DNA from: Scybalocola_A sp900557175
Lineage (GTDB): Bacteria; Bacillota; Clostridia; Lachnospirales; Lachnospiraceae
Assembly (NCBI GenBank): GCA_937890745.1
Contig: CALADH010000008.1
Location: 1 to 22,011 of the forward strand
Direction of reading: 5' to 3'
Length of the DNA stretch: 22,011 nucleotides
In this document: in pieces, positions 1 to 8,125 of the stretch
How the letters are laid out: each line of letters starts with the position of its first letter
How positions within the stretch are numbered: the stretch's first letter is position 1
Notes under the pieces: model-generated
The model's database searches: none
The model's input: only the letters and a program-made list of their open reading frames with translations
Told to the model about the DNA's origin: nothing
Position numbers and translations under genes: made by a program

Positions 1-16
1 GAGTTATGATATTTTT

Positions 17-1240
17 TTAGCCACAAGTGTTACAAAAATGCTTGACCACTACACCGCTTGTCTGCCATTTGTCAGTGCCCTTTAAGGCATATTCCTGACC
101 TGCTTCAGTTTTAACTTTAAGAGAAGTTTCGGTACGGCTTTCAAGAACAGGAGACTTAGGCGCCGGTGCGGCAGCTTTCATTGTGTGAACTTTGAGTGCT
201 TCGGAAAGGTCGCTTTCCATATATTCTTTGCCATCGTAAACGCCGGCTTTGATTCTGACTTTAATTTCATAATCTGTGTCGGGTTTTAAATCTTTAAATG
301 ACGGTTCAGCTGTGAATGTTTTGCCGTCTAATGTGAACTCATAACCGAAAGCTTTGTCGGCGTCTGATGCCAGTGAAACAACGATTTCTGTATCGGTGAC
401 GCTGACAAGAACAGGTTTGCCTGGTGTTGGCGCTTTTTCCGGTTTATCAGCTGGTTTGGTTTCTTCCGGTACAGTATCGGCCGGTTTAGTTTCCTCAGGT
501 ACAGTATCGGCCGGTTTGGTTTCCTCCGGTACAGTATCAGCTGGCTTGGTTTCCTCCGGTACAGTATCAGCCGGTTTGGTTTCTTCCGGTACAGTATCAG
601 CTGGTTTGGTTTCTTCCGGTACAGTATCAGCTGGTTTGGTTTCTTCCGGTACAGTATCAGCCGGTTTGGTTTCCTTCGGTACAGTATCGGCCGGTTTAGT
701 TTCCTCAGGTACAGTATCAGCTGGTTTGGTTTCCTCAGGTACAGTATCAGCCGGTTTAGTTTCCTCCGGTACGGTATCGGCTGGTTTGGTTTCCTCCGGT
801 ACGGTTTCGACCGGTTTAGTTTCCTCAGGTTTAGTCTCCTCAGATGCCGGCGGCGCTGCGGATTCTTCTGTTGCCGGCGCTGGCGCTGTTTTGTATGTCT
901 GGATGTCTGTGTCGGCAACATCTTCGGCATCAGCAGCTCTGCGGGCAAATGTGTATTCTGTATCTGCTGTCAGAGATTTAAAAGTTACTGTATGATTTTT
1001 CGCATCATACTGGTCAGTGTCCGCCCATTTCCAAATGTCTGTACCGGCATCGTCTTTTGCGCGGATGGCATATTCAAAACCGTCCTCGGTTATCAGTGAG
1101 ATACTGTCAGCCAGTGCGGTTTTTAATTCCGGTACTTTAGGTTTTGGGGCTTCTTCGGCAAATGCAATCAGTATCGAGCATGAAAGCACCATTGCCGCGG
1201 TAAGAATCATAGATAAAAGTTTTAAAGCTTTGCGTTTCAT
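17..1240 (-). CDS. Secreted Fn3-like protein with Pro/Glu/Thr repeats, 3' end disrupted
   Basis: A 407-residue protein begins with a signal peptide (KRK, then a hydrophobic run, likely cleaved after AFA at about 28). A fibronectin-type-III-like module follows at about 34-117 (TxLTADTEYTFARR pattern), then a low-complexity Pro/Glu/Thr/Lys linker at about 125-268 built from PEETKPADTV decamers. A second Fn3-like module (271-353, with DLKPDTDYEIKVRIKAG) and the start of a third (from about 362) come next. The third module stops abruptly after DKWQTSG and ends in an unrelated short tail, HFCNTCG. The start is supported by GAGGTGA just upstream (1246-1252). No LPxTG or NPQTN-type signal is seen, but the natural C-terminus is probably missing. 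It is likely a surface or secreted adhesin-type protein; the linker would act as a stalk. Specific function is unknown. Confidence 0.8.
   Translation of the reverse strand: MKRKALKLLSMILTAAMVLSCSILIAFAEEAPKPKVPELKTALADSISLITEDGFEYAIRAKDDAGTDIWKWADTDQYDAKNHTVTFKSLTADTEYTFARRAADAEDVADTDIQTYKTAPAPATEESAAPPASEETKPEETKPVETVPEETKPADTVPEETKPADTVPEETKPADTVPEETKPADTVPKETKPADTVPEETKPADTVPEETKPADTVPEETKPADTVPEETKPADTVPEETKPADTVPEETKPADTVPEETKPADKPEKAPTPGKPVLVSVTDTEIVVSLASDADKAFGYEFTLDGKTFTAEPSFKDLKPDTDYEIKVRIKAGVYDGKEYMESDLSEALKVHTMKAAAPAPKSPVLESRTETSLKVKTEAGQEYALKGTDKWQTSGVVVKHFCNTCG
450..835 (-). repeat. 30-bp tandem repeat, about 12 units
   Basis: Eleven PEETKPADTV-type decamers in a row (one has K for E), flanked by a diverged unit ending VETV and a partial unit ending ADKP. 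Each unit is 30 bp, so copy-number changes keep the frame. Units differ mainly at synonymous positions (for example ggtttggtttcttccggt against ggtttagtttcctcaggt on the plus strand). Confidence 0.95.
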
Positions 1241-1600
1241 AAAATCACCTCATTCCCTGAAATATGATGGATACGTCCTGCGCTTTTCCATTCAAATTAT
1301 TTTATGTACTTCATCATGACGCTATTCCTACTATAAGTATAGCAGAAAGCACTGATAAAGTATATAGATGAAGCAAAAAAGCAAGATAATTTAAGGAAAA
1401 AGTAAGAATTAACAGAAAACAGTAAACGGCATATGCAGTGTACGGGCGTATAAAGCTGTGTCGGAACCGGAAAAAGTGCCGTTTGACTTTTAATGCTGTG
1501 CTTTGTATACTAAGATGTTAGAATAAATAGGTTTCGACTATTATATTATGCAAAACAAGAGCAGATAAAATTTGTGGAAAAATGAAAGGAGTATCAGAAG
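1241..1600. other. Divergent intergenic region
   Basis: This 360-base gap separates the minus-strand surface protein from plus-strand pth. It contains the pth promoter near 1483-1511 and, on the minus strand, an AT-rich stretch at about 1330-1380 with TATACT-like hexamers but no convincing -35 element. No coding potential beyond shadow frames was seen. An 8-bp inverted repeat (1424-1431 and 1477-1484) flanks the region just upstream of the pth -35. Confidence 0.6.
1483..1511 (+). promoter_or_regulatory. Sigma-A promoter of pth-mfd
   Basis: TTGACT (1483-1488), a 17-bp spacer, then TATACT (1506-1511). Five of six matches in each hexamer with ideal spacing. It would give a leader of about 80 nt before pth. 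Confidence 0.75.
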
Positions 1601-2173
1601 ATGTTTGTGATTGCAGGACTTGGAAATCCGACGAAAACATACGAGGGCACGCGCCATAATGCAGGCTTTCGTGTCATAGATAAAATTGCAGAAGATTATA
1701 ATATATCTGTAGATACAAAAAAGCATAAAGCGCTCATTGGCAAAGGCGTCATTGAGGGACAGAAAGTCATTTTGGTAAAGCCGATGACTTATATGAACTT
1801 AAGCGGCGAGAGTATAAGAGAAATTGCCGATTATTATAAGGTGGATGCGGAAGATATTTTGATTATTTTTGATGATATCAGCCTTGATGTCGGACAGCTG
1901 CGTATCCGCAAAAAAGGCAGTGCCGGCGGACATAATGGCATTAAAAGTATTATTGCTCATTTGGGAACGACAGAGTTTCCGAGGATTAAGGTCGGTGTCG
2001 GTGAAAAACCAAAGGGCTGGGATTTAGCGGATTATGTGCTCGGAAAATTTACTGGGGAAGATGCAAAGCTTATTGATGCGGCAGCTGCGGATGCATCCGA
2101 TGCGGTAAAGATGATCGCCGGCGGTGATATTGATGCGGCGATGAATAAGTACAATGTAAAGAAAAAGGCATGA
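1601..2173 (+). CDS. pth: Peptidyl-tRNA hydrolase
   Basis: 190 residues, the usual size for bacterial Pth, which cleaves the ester bond of peptidyl-tRNAs released from stalled ribosomes in the cytoplasm. Family signatures are intact: GLGNPTKTYEGTRHNAGF near the N-terminus (Asn10 and catalytic His20), KPMTYMNLSGES at about 60-71, DDISLDVGQLRIRKKGSAGGHNGIKS at about 91-116 in two overlapping signatures, then RIKVGVGEKP. The start is set by AAAGGAG (1585-1591), 9 bases before ATG. It is the first gene of an operon with mfd: the stop codon and the mfd ribosome binding site overlap (2171-2179), so the two are probably translationally coupled. The pth-mfd order is common in Firmicutes. Confidence 0.97.
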   Translation: MFVIAGLGNPTKTYEGTRHNAGFRVIDKIAEDYNISVDTKKHKALIGKGVIEGQKVILVKPMTYMNLSGESIREIADYYKVDAEDILIIFDDISLDVGQLRIRKKGSAGGHNGIKSIIAHLGTTEFPRIKVGVGEKPKGWDLADYVLGKFTGEDAKLIDAAAADASDAVKMIAGGDIDAAMNKYNVKKKA

Positions 2174-2187
2174 AAGGAGCGGGGAGT

Positions 2188-5100
2188 ATGCTAGCTTTAA
2201 CAAATCCTATGAAACAGCTTGAGGATATCCGTTTTATTCAGGCAGACATCAAAGCCGGCAGGCTTCCGCTGCTGGCCGATGGCTGCATTGATGCGGGCAA
2301 GGGGCAGTTTGTTTATACGTTGTCAGAAAATTATCCGTGCAAGCTTATTATTACGGGCAATGATGTTCGGGCAAAGGAGTTTTTGGAGGACTATAAGTTT
2401 TATGACAGAAATGTGATGCTCTATCCGGCAAAGGATGTTATTTTTTACAATGCAGATATTCACGGCAACTATATTGTGCGTCAGAGACTTTGTGTTATAA
2501 GACGTCTTTTGGAGCAAAAGCCTGTAACGATTGTCACGACAATTGATGCGCTGATGGACAGTGTCCTTGATTTGTCAGTGATTAAAGAAAATATAATGGC
2601 GCTTGAAGTCGGGCAGATATGTGATATTGAACAGATGAAGAAAAAGCTTGTCAGTATCGGCTTTGAGCGCGTCGGACAGGTTGAAGCGCCGGGACAGTTT
2701 GCTGTGCGCGGCGGTATTTTGGATGTTTATAATATGTCGGATGATTGTCCGTACCGTATAGAATTTTGGGATGATGAAATCGATTCAATCCGAAGCTTTG
2801 ACGCGGAAAGCCAGCGTTCTATTGAAAATTGCGATACATTCACAATTTATCCGTCATCGGAATTTGTTTTGGATGACAGAACGGCGGAAGCCGGATTGCG
2901 GCGTATTCAGACAGAGGCTCAAAAGACGATTAAGAAATTTCAGGATGATAAAAATATGGAGGCGGCAGGGCGGCTGTCTCAGACAATCCGTGAGTTTGAA
3001 GAAAATATCCGGGAAGCCTTCGGAAGTACGAATATTGACGCCTATATTCACTATTTCTATCCGAATACGATGTCTTTTATTGATTATTTTGACAATGATG
3101 ACAGTATAATATTTCTTGATGAACCGAACCGTCTTGAGGAAAAGGGCGATGCGGTGACTTATGAATTTCGTGAGGGCATGACAGGACGTCTTGAAAAAGG
3201 CTATATTTTGCCTGGGCAGATGCAGGTGCTCTATGATTTAAAGGTGATATGGCATAAGCTTTCGAAGCTTCGCACAATAGTGATGGCGACGCTTGCACAG
3301 AAATTTAAAATGCTTGATATGAAGGGCGAGTACGGCCTTACAATGAAATCTATCAGCTCATTTAACGGCAATTTCGAAATGCTTGTCAAAGCACTTGGTG
3401 TCTGGAAGAAGAATAAGTATAAAATACTTCTTGTGTCCGGTTCGGAGACGAGAGCGCAGCGCCTTGCAAAAGATTTGCAGGCATTTGATTTGAATGCGTT
3501 TTATACAGCAGATAAAGACCGTCTGATTAATGACGGTGAAATTATGGTGATTCACGGGAGTCTGCATAAAGGATTTGAGTATCCTCTGATTAAATTTGCA
3601 GTGATTGCAGAAACGGATATTTTTGGCGAGGAAAAGAAGAAAAAGGCACGGAGAAAGCGGTATAACGGTCAGAAAATTCAAAGCTTTTCAGACCTTAATA
3701 TCGGAGATTATGTTGTTCATGAAAATCATGGCCTCGGTGTTTACAAGGGCATTGAAAAAATTGAGGTCGATAAGGTTGAAAAAGATTATATTAAAATAGA
3801 ATATGCGGGGGGCGGCAATTTGTATGTGCTTGCAACCCAGCTTGATTTAATTCAGAAATATGCCGGTGCCGATGCAAGACAGCCAAAGCTTAATAAGCTT
3901 GGCGGTCAGGAATGGCATAAGACAAAAACACGGGTGCGTGGTGCGGTCAAGGATCTGGCGGCGGATTTAATTAAGCTTTATGCCCAGCGGCAGTCTGAAA
4001 AAGGCTATGCCTACTCGCCGGATACGGTATGGCAGCGTGAATTTGAAGAAATGTTTCCTTATACAGAAACAGATGATCAGCTTGCAGCCATTGAAGCAGC
4101 CAAAAAAGATATGGAAAGCACGAAAATTATGGACAGGCTTGTGTGCGGCGACGTCGGTTACGGCAAAACAGAGGTTGCGATCCGTATTGCCTTTAAGGCT
4201 GTTCAGGACGGAAAGCAGGTTGTTGTTTTAGTGCCGACAACGATTCTTGCTCAGCAGCACTATAATACTTTTGTGCAGAGAATGAAGGACTATCCGGTGA
4301 CTGTTGGCATGCTCTCAAGATTCAGAACGCCAAAGCAGCAGTCGGAAACGCTTAAAGGACTCAAAAATGGTATGGTCGATATTGTGATCGGTACGCACAG
4401 AGTGTTATCAAAGGATGTCGAGTTTAAAGATCTGGGACTGTTAATTGTCGATGAGGAACAGCGTTTTGGTGTTGCCCACAAGGAAAAAATAAAACAGTTT
4501 CGGAAAAATGTGGATGTGCTGACGCTGACTGCGACGCCGATTCCAAGAACTTTGCATATGAGCCTTATCGGCATTCGGGATATGTGCGTACTAGAGGAGC
4601 CGCCGATGGACAGAATGCCGATACAGACATATGTCCTTGAATATAATGAAGAAATGATACGCGAGGCCATTTTGAGGGAGCTTGGACGAGGCGGTCAGGT
4701 TTACTACGTATTTAACCGTGTCAACGGTATTGCGGAAATGGCGTCAAAAATTGCCGCGCTTGTGCCGGATGCTTCGGTTGCTTTTGCCCACGGGCAGATG
4801 AGCGAGCGTGAGCTCGAAAAAATTATGTATCAGTTTATCAACGGTGAAATTGATGTCCTTGTGTCAACGACAATTATTGAGACAGGTCTTGATATTTCAA
4901 ATGTCAATACAATGATTATCCATGATGCCGATAAAATGGGATTATCCCAGCTTTACCAGCTCCGCGGACGTGTCGGCCGTTCAAACAGACTTGCTTATGC
5001 TTTTCTTATGTACCGGAGAAATACAGTGCTCAGAGAAATTGCGGAAAAGCGGTTAGCAGCTATCCGTGAATTTACAGATTTAGGCTCAGGTTTTAAAATT

Positions 5101-5700
5101 GCCATGCGTGATTTGGAAATCCGCGGTGCCGGAAATCTTCTCGGTGAGCAGCAGAGCGGTCATATGGAAGCGGTCGGCTATGATTTATACTGTAAAATGC
5201 TGAATGAGGCTGTGCGAAAACTGAAGGGTGAGACGGTTGCCGAAGAATTTGAAACAACGGTAGAGCTTGACATGGATGCCTTTATTCCATCTTCTTATAT
5301 CAGAAATGAATTTCAGAAGCTCGATGTTTATAAGCGGATTGCAGCTATTTTAAATGAGGAAGACTTTGACGAGATGGCCGACGAGCTTATGGACAGATAT
5401 GGCGAGCTGCCGGGGCCGGCGCAAAATCTTTTATCAATTGCTCTGCTTAAGGCCGAGGCTCACGAGGCGGCAGTTACCCAGCTTACCCAGCGGGGTGAAG
5501 CGACAAAAATTATGATGTACAACAGGGCGCCGGTGAATATCAATCGTATTCCGCCGCTTTTGGAAAAATATAACCGCCGTCTGAAATTTATCGGCGGAGA
5601 AAATCCGTATTTTATGTACAGGCATGGTGTTCTTAAAGGCACAGAGATTTTGAAATGTGAAAAAAATGTGATAAAAGATATAAAGTCATTGCTTGACTAG
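2188..5700 (+). CDS. mfd: Transcription-repair coupling factor
   Basis: Mfd, a DNA translocase that displaces stalled RNA polymerase and recruits UvrA. 1170 residues from the chosen ATG at 2188, preceded by AAAGGAG (2173-2179) at 8-base spacing; an in-frame ATG at 2170 lacks such a site. Domain order is typical: a UvrB-like N-terminal region (with FAVRGGILDVYN), an RNA polymerase-interacting CarD-like domain starting near residue 506 (GDYVVHENHGLGVYKGIE), helicase motor with Walker A CGDVGYGKTE near 653 and DEEQ box near 755, TATPIPRTLHMSL, motif VI QLRGRVGRS, and a C-terminal TRCF domain (about 1010 on). All key motifs are present and the length is normal. It is followed by the foldase gene after 100 bases. 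Confidence 0.97.
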   Translation: MLALTNPMKQLEDIRFIQADIKAGRLPLLADGCIDAGKGQFVYTLSENYPCKLIITGNDVRAKEFLEDYKFYDRNVMLYPAKDVIFYNADIHGNYIVRQRLCVIRRLLEQKPVTIVTTIDALMDSVLDLSVIKENIMALEVGQICDIEQMKKKLVSIGFERVGQVEAPGQFAVRGGILDVYNMSDDCPYRIEFWDDEIDSIRSFDAESQRSIENCDTFTIYPSSEFVLDDRTAEAGLRRIQTEAQKTIKKFQDDKNMEAAGRLSQTIREFEENIREAFGSTNIDAYIHYFYPNTMSFIDYFDNDDSIIFLDEPNRLEEKGDAVTYEFREGMTGRLEKGYILPGQMQVLYDLKVIWHKLSKLRTIVMATLAQKFKMLDMKGEYGLTMKSISSFNGNFEMLVKALGVWKKNKYKILLVSGSETRAQRLAKDLQAFDLNAFYTADKDRLINDGEIMVIHGSLHKGFEYPLIKFAVIAETDIFGEEKKKKARRKRYNGQKIQSFSDLNIGDYVVHENHGLGVYKGIEKIEVDKVEKDYIKIEYAGGGNLYVLATQLDLIQKYAGADARQPKLNKLGGQEWHKTKTRVRGAVKDLAADLIKLYAQRQSEKGYAYSPDTVWQREFEEMFPYTETDDQLAAIEAAKKDMESTKIMDRLVCGDVGYGKTEVAIRIAFKAVQDGKQVVVLVPTTILAQQHYNTFVQRMKDYPVTVGMLSRFRTPKQQSETLKGLKNGMVDIVIGTHRVLSKDVEFKDLGLLIVDEEQRFGVAHKEKIKQFRKNVDVLTLTATPIPRTLHMSLIGIRDMCVLEEPPMDRMPIQTYVLEYNEEMIREAILRELGRGGQVYYVFNRVNGIAEMASKIAALVPDASVAFAHGQMSERELEKIMYQFINGEIDVLVSTTIIETGLDISNVNTMIIHDADKMGLSQLYQLRGRVGRSNRLAYAFLMYRRNTVLREIAEKRLAAIREFTDLGSGFKIAMRDLEIRGAGNLLGEQQSGHMEAVGYDLYCKMLNEAVRKLKGETVAEEFETTVELDMDAFIPSSYIRNEFQKLDVYKRIAAILNEEDFDEMADELMDRYGELPGPAQNLLSIALLKAEAHEAAVTQLTQRGEATKIMMYNRAPVNINRIPPLLEKYNRRLKFIGGENPYFMYRHGVLKGTEILKCEKNVIKDIKSLLD

Positions 5701-5717
5701 ACTAAATCATCTATAAT
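5689..5717 (+). promoter_or_regulatory. Candidate promoter for prsA-like gene
   Basis: TTGCTT (5689-5694), 17-bp spacer, perfect TATAAT (5712-5717), overlapping the last codons of mfd. The -35 is only half-matched. An imperfect inverted repeat (ACTAAA at 5701, TTTAGT at about 5725) spans the -10 and has no T-run, so it is not a terminator. Confidence 0.45.
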
Positions 5718-5800
5718 GGTTATGTTTAGTTTGGCGTCAGTGGACAGCATATTTCAGGCAGTGCACCGATGCTTATACAGAGAAAGGAAACAGAGAAATC

Positions 5801-7015
5801 ATGAAAAAAAGTTTTTTTAAGAGAATCGCAGGCGCATTTCTTGCGGTTTCTATGGCAGCCGCTTTAATGGCAGGCTGTGGAAAAAGCGGTGAAACTGAAA
5901 GTGAAAGTCAGAGCAGTACGTCAGAGAGTGAAGCAGGAAGCACATCAACACCGGTAGCAGAGGCCGGGACAGCGCTTGCAAAAGTAGATCCGACGGCTGT
6001 TGCTGTAAAAATCGGCGATGATATCGAAGTTCCGGCTTCGGAAGTATTTTATGTGTACCATGTGTTAAAGCAGCAGATGGAACTGACAGGTGTGACAGAC
6101 TGGGGCACAGAACTGACAGCAGGTTACACATATGCAGATTATTTAAAGCAGATGGTCGAAAGCCAGGTCGTGACATTTGAGTATTTAGACAGCATGACTG
6201 ATAAGTATAAAGTAAAGCTTACAGAGGAGGAAGAAGAAGCGGCAGATGAGGAAGTGAAGAAATTCCTTGAAGCTGTTCCTGATGCGGAGAAAGAAGCCTA
6301 CGGCTTTAATGAAGAAAATATCCGTGCAATGTATGATAAGACTTATTTGACAAATAAGGTTTATGAAGCAGTACAAAAAGAGGCTGAGGAAAGTCTTACA
6401 GAGGAAGAACTGGCAGACTGCAAGTTTAAGGAAATCCAGCACATTCTTATTTCAACGCAGAATGTGGAGGAGACAGACGAGAACGGCGAGACGACAGAAA
6501 CTGCAAAAGATACAGAGGCATATAAGGCAGAACAGAAAGCAAAAGCCGAGGACGTCCTTAAAAAAGTTAAGGACGGCGGTGATTTTGAAGAACTTGCCAA
6601 CGAATACACAGCTGATAGCGGTGTGACTTATTATCTCAATGAAAAGGGTCAGACACCGGACGGTGCACAGATGGTCGATGCTTTTTATAAGGCAGCCAAT
6701 GAACTCAAAGAGGGCGAAGTCAGCGGCCTTGTAGAAACAGAGTATGGTTATCATATTATTAAGTGTGTCAGTGAAGACAATGCTGATGCAGATGAGACAG
6801 CAAAGCAGAAGCTTATTATGACGAAGGTTCAGGAAGGCTATGCCGCATGGAGCGCTGAAAATGCCGCAGAATTTATGGATATCTGGAAAAACTATGCGGT
6901 TGTAAATCCGACAGTAGAAGCTGAGTCTGAGACAGAATCCGCTTCAGAGGAAAGTCAGAACGAGTCTTCAAAAACAACTGAAAGTGAGACAGAAAGCAGC
7001 AAGGAATCAGAATAA
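5801..7015 (+). CDS. PrsA-like lipoprotein peptidyl-prolyl isomerase
   Basis: 404-residue extracytoplasmic foldase. A positively charged signal peptide ends in a lipobox (LMAGC, lipidated Cys26), followed by a Ser/Glu/Thr-rich linker (about 28-60). A helical SurA/PrsA-like chaperone region covers about 65-205, with TYADYLKQMVESQVV and a highly acidic stretch. The PpiC/parvulin domain runs about 210-325 and shows the hallmark FKEIQHILIS, GGDFEELANEY, and YGYHIIK. The PpiC domain carries an acidic insertion between its first strand and helix (QNVEETDENGETTET). The C-terminal tail is a repetitive Ser/Glu segment. It is expected to be tethered to the outer face of the membrane and to assist folding of secreted proteins. 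It lies directly downstream of mfd and ends at a strong terminator. AAAGGA at 5783-5788 is the ribosome binding site. The symbol prsA is plausible, but paralogues are common. Confidence 0.9.
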   Translation: MKKSFFKRIAGAFLAVSMAAALMAGCGKSGETESESQSSTSESEAGSTSTPVAEAGTALAKVDPTAVAVKIGDDIEVPASEVFYVYHVLKQQMELTGVTDWGTELTAGYTYADYLKQMVESQVVTFEYLDSMTDKYKVKLTEEEEEAADEEVKKFLEAVPDAEKEAYGFNEENIRAMYDKTYLTNKVYEAVQKEAEESLTEEELADCKFKEIQHILISTQNVEETDENGETTETAKDTEAYKAEQKAKAEDVLKKVKDGGDFEELANEYTADSGVTYYLNEKGQTPDGAQMVDAFYKAANELKEGEVSGLVETEYGYHIIKCVSEDNADADETAKQKLIMTKVQEGYAAWSAENAAEFMDIWKNYAVVNPTVEAESETESASEESQNESSKTTESETESSKESE

Positions 7016-7052
7016 TCACACATATCAATACCGGCAGGCGGTACTGCCGTAC

Positions 7053-7085
7053 AAAGCCGGAGAGACTCTCCGGCTTTTGATTTTT
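7053..7085 (+). terminator. Rho-independent terminator after prsA-like gene
   Basis: AAAGCCGGAG, loop AGACT, CTCCGGCTTT, then TGATTTTT. A 10-bp GC-rich stem with a T-rich tail. A second hairpin (CGGCAG, GCGGTA, CTGCCG) lies just upstream at about 7032-7049. Confidence 0.9.
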
Positions 7086-7149
7086 AACATATGAAAGGCC
7101 GTCTTTTTAGAAGACAGAAGGGCCATGGGAAAGGATAAGGGGGTACACT

Positions 7150-7977
7150 ATGCAGCAGCAACAGCAGCCAAGAAGAAAGAAAACTCAGATTAAAAAACAG
7201 AAGAAAAAAAGCAATATCGTATTAAATATTATTCTCGTGCTCGCAGTCATTTGTTTTGTCGGCAGTGCCGGCTATCTTATTAAATATTATGCGACAAATT
7301 TTAAAGCAGAGGGTGATATTAATAAGCTCGAAGACCTTATTGTTGACAATGGCGGTGAAACTGCCGTTCAGACAAATGATGCCGGAGAAAGTGAAACGGT
7401 TTATACAAAGTATGACAATCTGCGCAGCCAGAATGAAGATTTAATCGGATGGGTTGCCGTGGATGGCACAACGTTAAGCTATCCTGTCATGTATACGCCG
7501 GATGACGGCGAATATTATCTTCATCGGAATTTTAAAAAAGAATATGAATACAGCGGACTGCCGTTTGTAGATGAGCGCTGTCAGATTAAGCCGGCAAGTA
7601 AAAATGTGATTATCTACGGTCACAACATGCAAAGTAAGACGATGTTTAGTACACTTTTAAAATATGAGGATAAGTCGTATTTTGAAAAATATCCAATCAT
7701 AAGATTTGATACAATTTACGAGGAGGGCGAGTATCAGGTTGCCTTTGTCATGCATGCCAAGGCATACATGGAGGGCGAGGAAGGCTATCGCTACTATGAT
7801 TTTATTGAGCCGGCAAGTGAGGAAGAATTTAATGATCACATCGCCCATTTTAAAGAGCTGTCTCTTTATGACACGGGTGTGGAGGTTTCCTACGATGACA
7901 GTTTTATTATGTTGTCTACGTGCGAATACTCCCAGACGAATGGCCGTATGGTTGTTGTCGCAAAACGTATTAAATAA
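7150..7977 (+). CDS. Class B sortase
   Basis: 275-residue membrane-anchored transpeptidase. A Gln/Lys/Arg-rich cytoplasmic start is followed by one membrane segment at about 23-45, then an extracytoplasmic sortase fold. Catalytic residues are all visible: His158 in IIYGHNM, Cys258 in LSTCEY, and Arg266 in TNGRMVVVAKR. SrtB-type features include LIGWVAVDGTTLSYPVMY, YYLHRNF, and a long insertion between the His and Cys strands. Class B sortases attach a restricted set of proteins with NPQTN or similar signals to peptidoglycan, or build pili. No substrate with a readable sorting signal lies in this window. The ribosome binding site is AAGGGGG (about 7137-7143). No separate promoter was recognised in the 64 bases after the upstream terminator; a small hairpin (7097-7124) precedes the start. 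The number of the sortase gene cannot be assigned. Confidence 0.93.
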   Translation: MQQQQQPRRKKTQIKKQKKKSNIVLNIILVLAVICFVGSAGYLIKYYATNFKAEGDINKLEDLIVDNGGETAVQTNDAGESETVYTKYDNLRSQNEDLIGWVAVDGTTLSYPVMYTPDDGEYYLHRNFKKEYEYSGLPFVDERCQIKPASKNVIIYGHNMQSKTMFSTLLKYEDKSYFEKYPIIRFDTIYEEGEYQVAFVMHAKAYMEGEEGYRYYDFIEPASEEEFNDHIAHFKELSLYDTGVEVSYDDSFIMLSTCEYSQTNGRMVVVAKRIK

Positions 7978-7992
7978 AGTACAAAAATAGGG

Positions 7993-8021
7993 TGGCGCAA
8001 AAAATGCTTCTATGATACAAT
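7993..8021 (+). promoter_or_regulatory. Extended -10 promoter of ackA
   Basis: TGaTACAAT with its -10 hexamer at 8016-8021 and the TG at 8013-8014. The -35 position (TGGCGC, 7993-7998, 17-bp spacer) is poor, as is usual for extended -10 promoters. It gives a leader of about 100 nt holding a small hairpin TTTGTC-GAAAAA-GACAAA (8077-8094). Confidence 0.55.
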
Positions 8022-8125
8022 ACGAGTACAGACTTTGGTGAGATTTTACAATATTGTTATTTATTTCACAGATTATTTTGTCGAAAAAGACAAAGTATCC
8101 AATCATAAGGAGGTATTTTTTAGTC

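Noticed and set aside
450..835. CRISPR-like array
   Set aside because: The units are contiguous and coding with no unique spacers, and there are no cas genes.
354..995. 213-codon plus-strand frame and 206-codon second minus frame across the repeats
   Set aside because: A 30-bp repeat is a multiple of three, so frames without stops stay open by construction. They lack ribosome binding sites, and the real frame has a signal peptide and Fn3-like modules.
2170..2187. Upstream ATG for mfd overlapping the pth stop
   Set aside because: The AAAGGAG site is positioned for ATG 2188; the earlier start lies before it and has no site of its own.
5701..5730. Hairpin after mfd as terminator
   Set aside because: AT-rich imperfect stem with no T-run. 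It overlaps a TATAAT likely used for the next gene.
8054..8125. 24-codon extension of ackA
   Set aside because: No ribosome binding site, and the AAGGAGG at 8107 serves ATG 8126, where family similarity begins.
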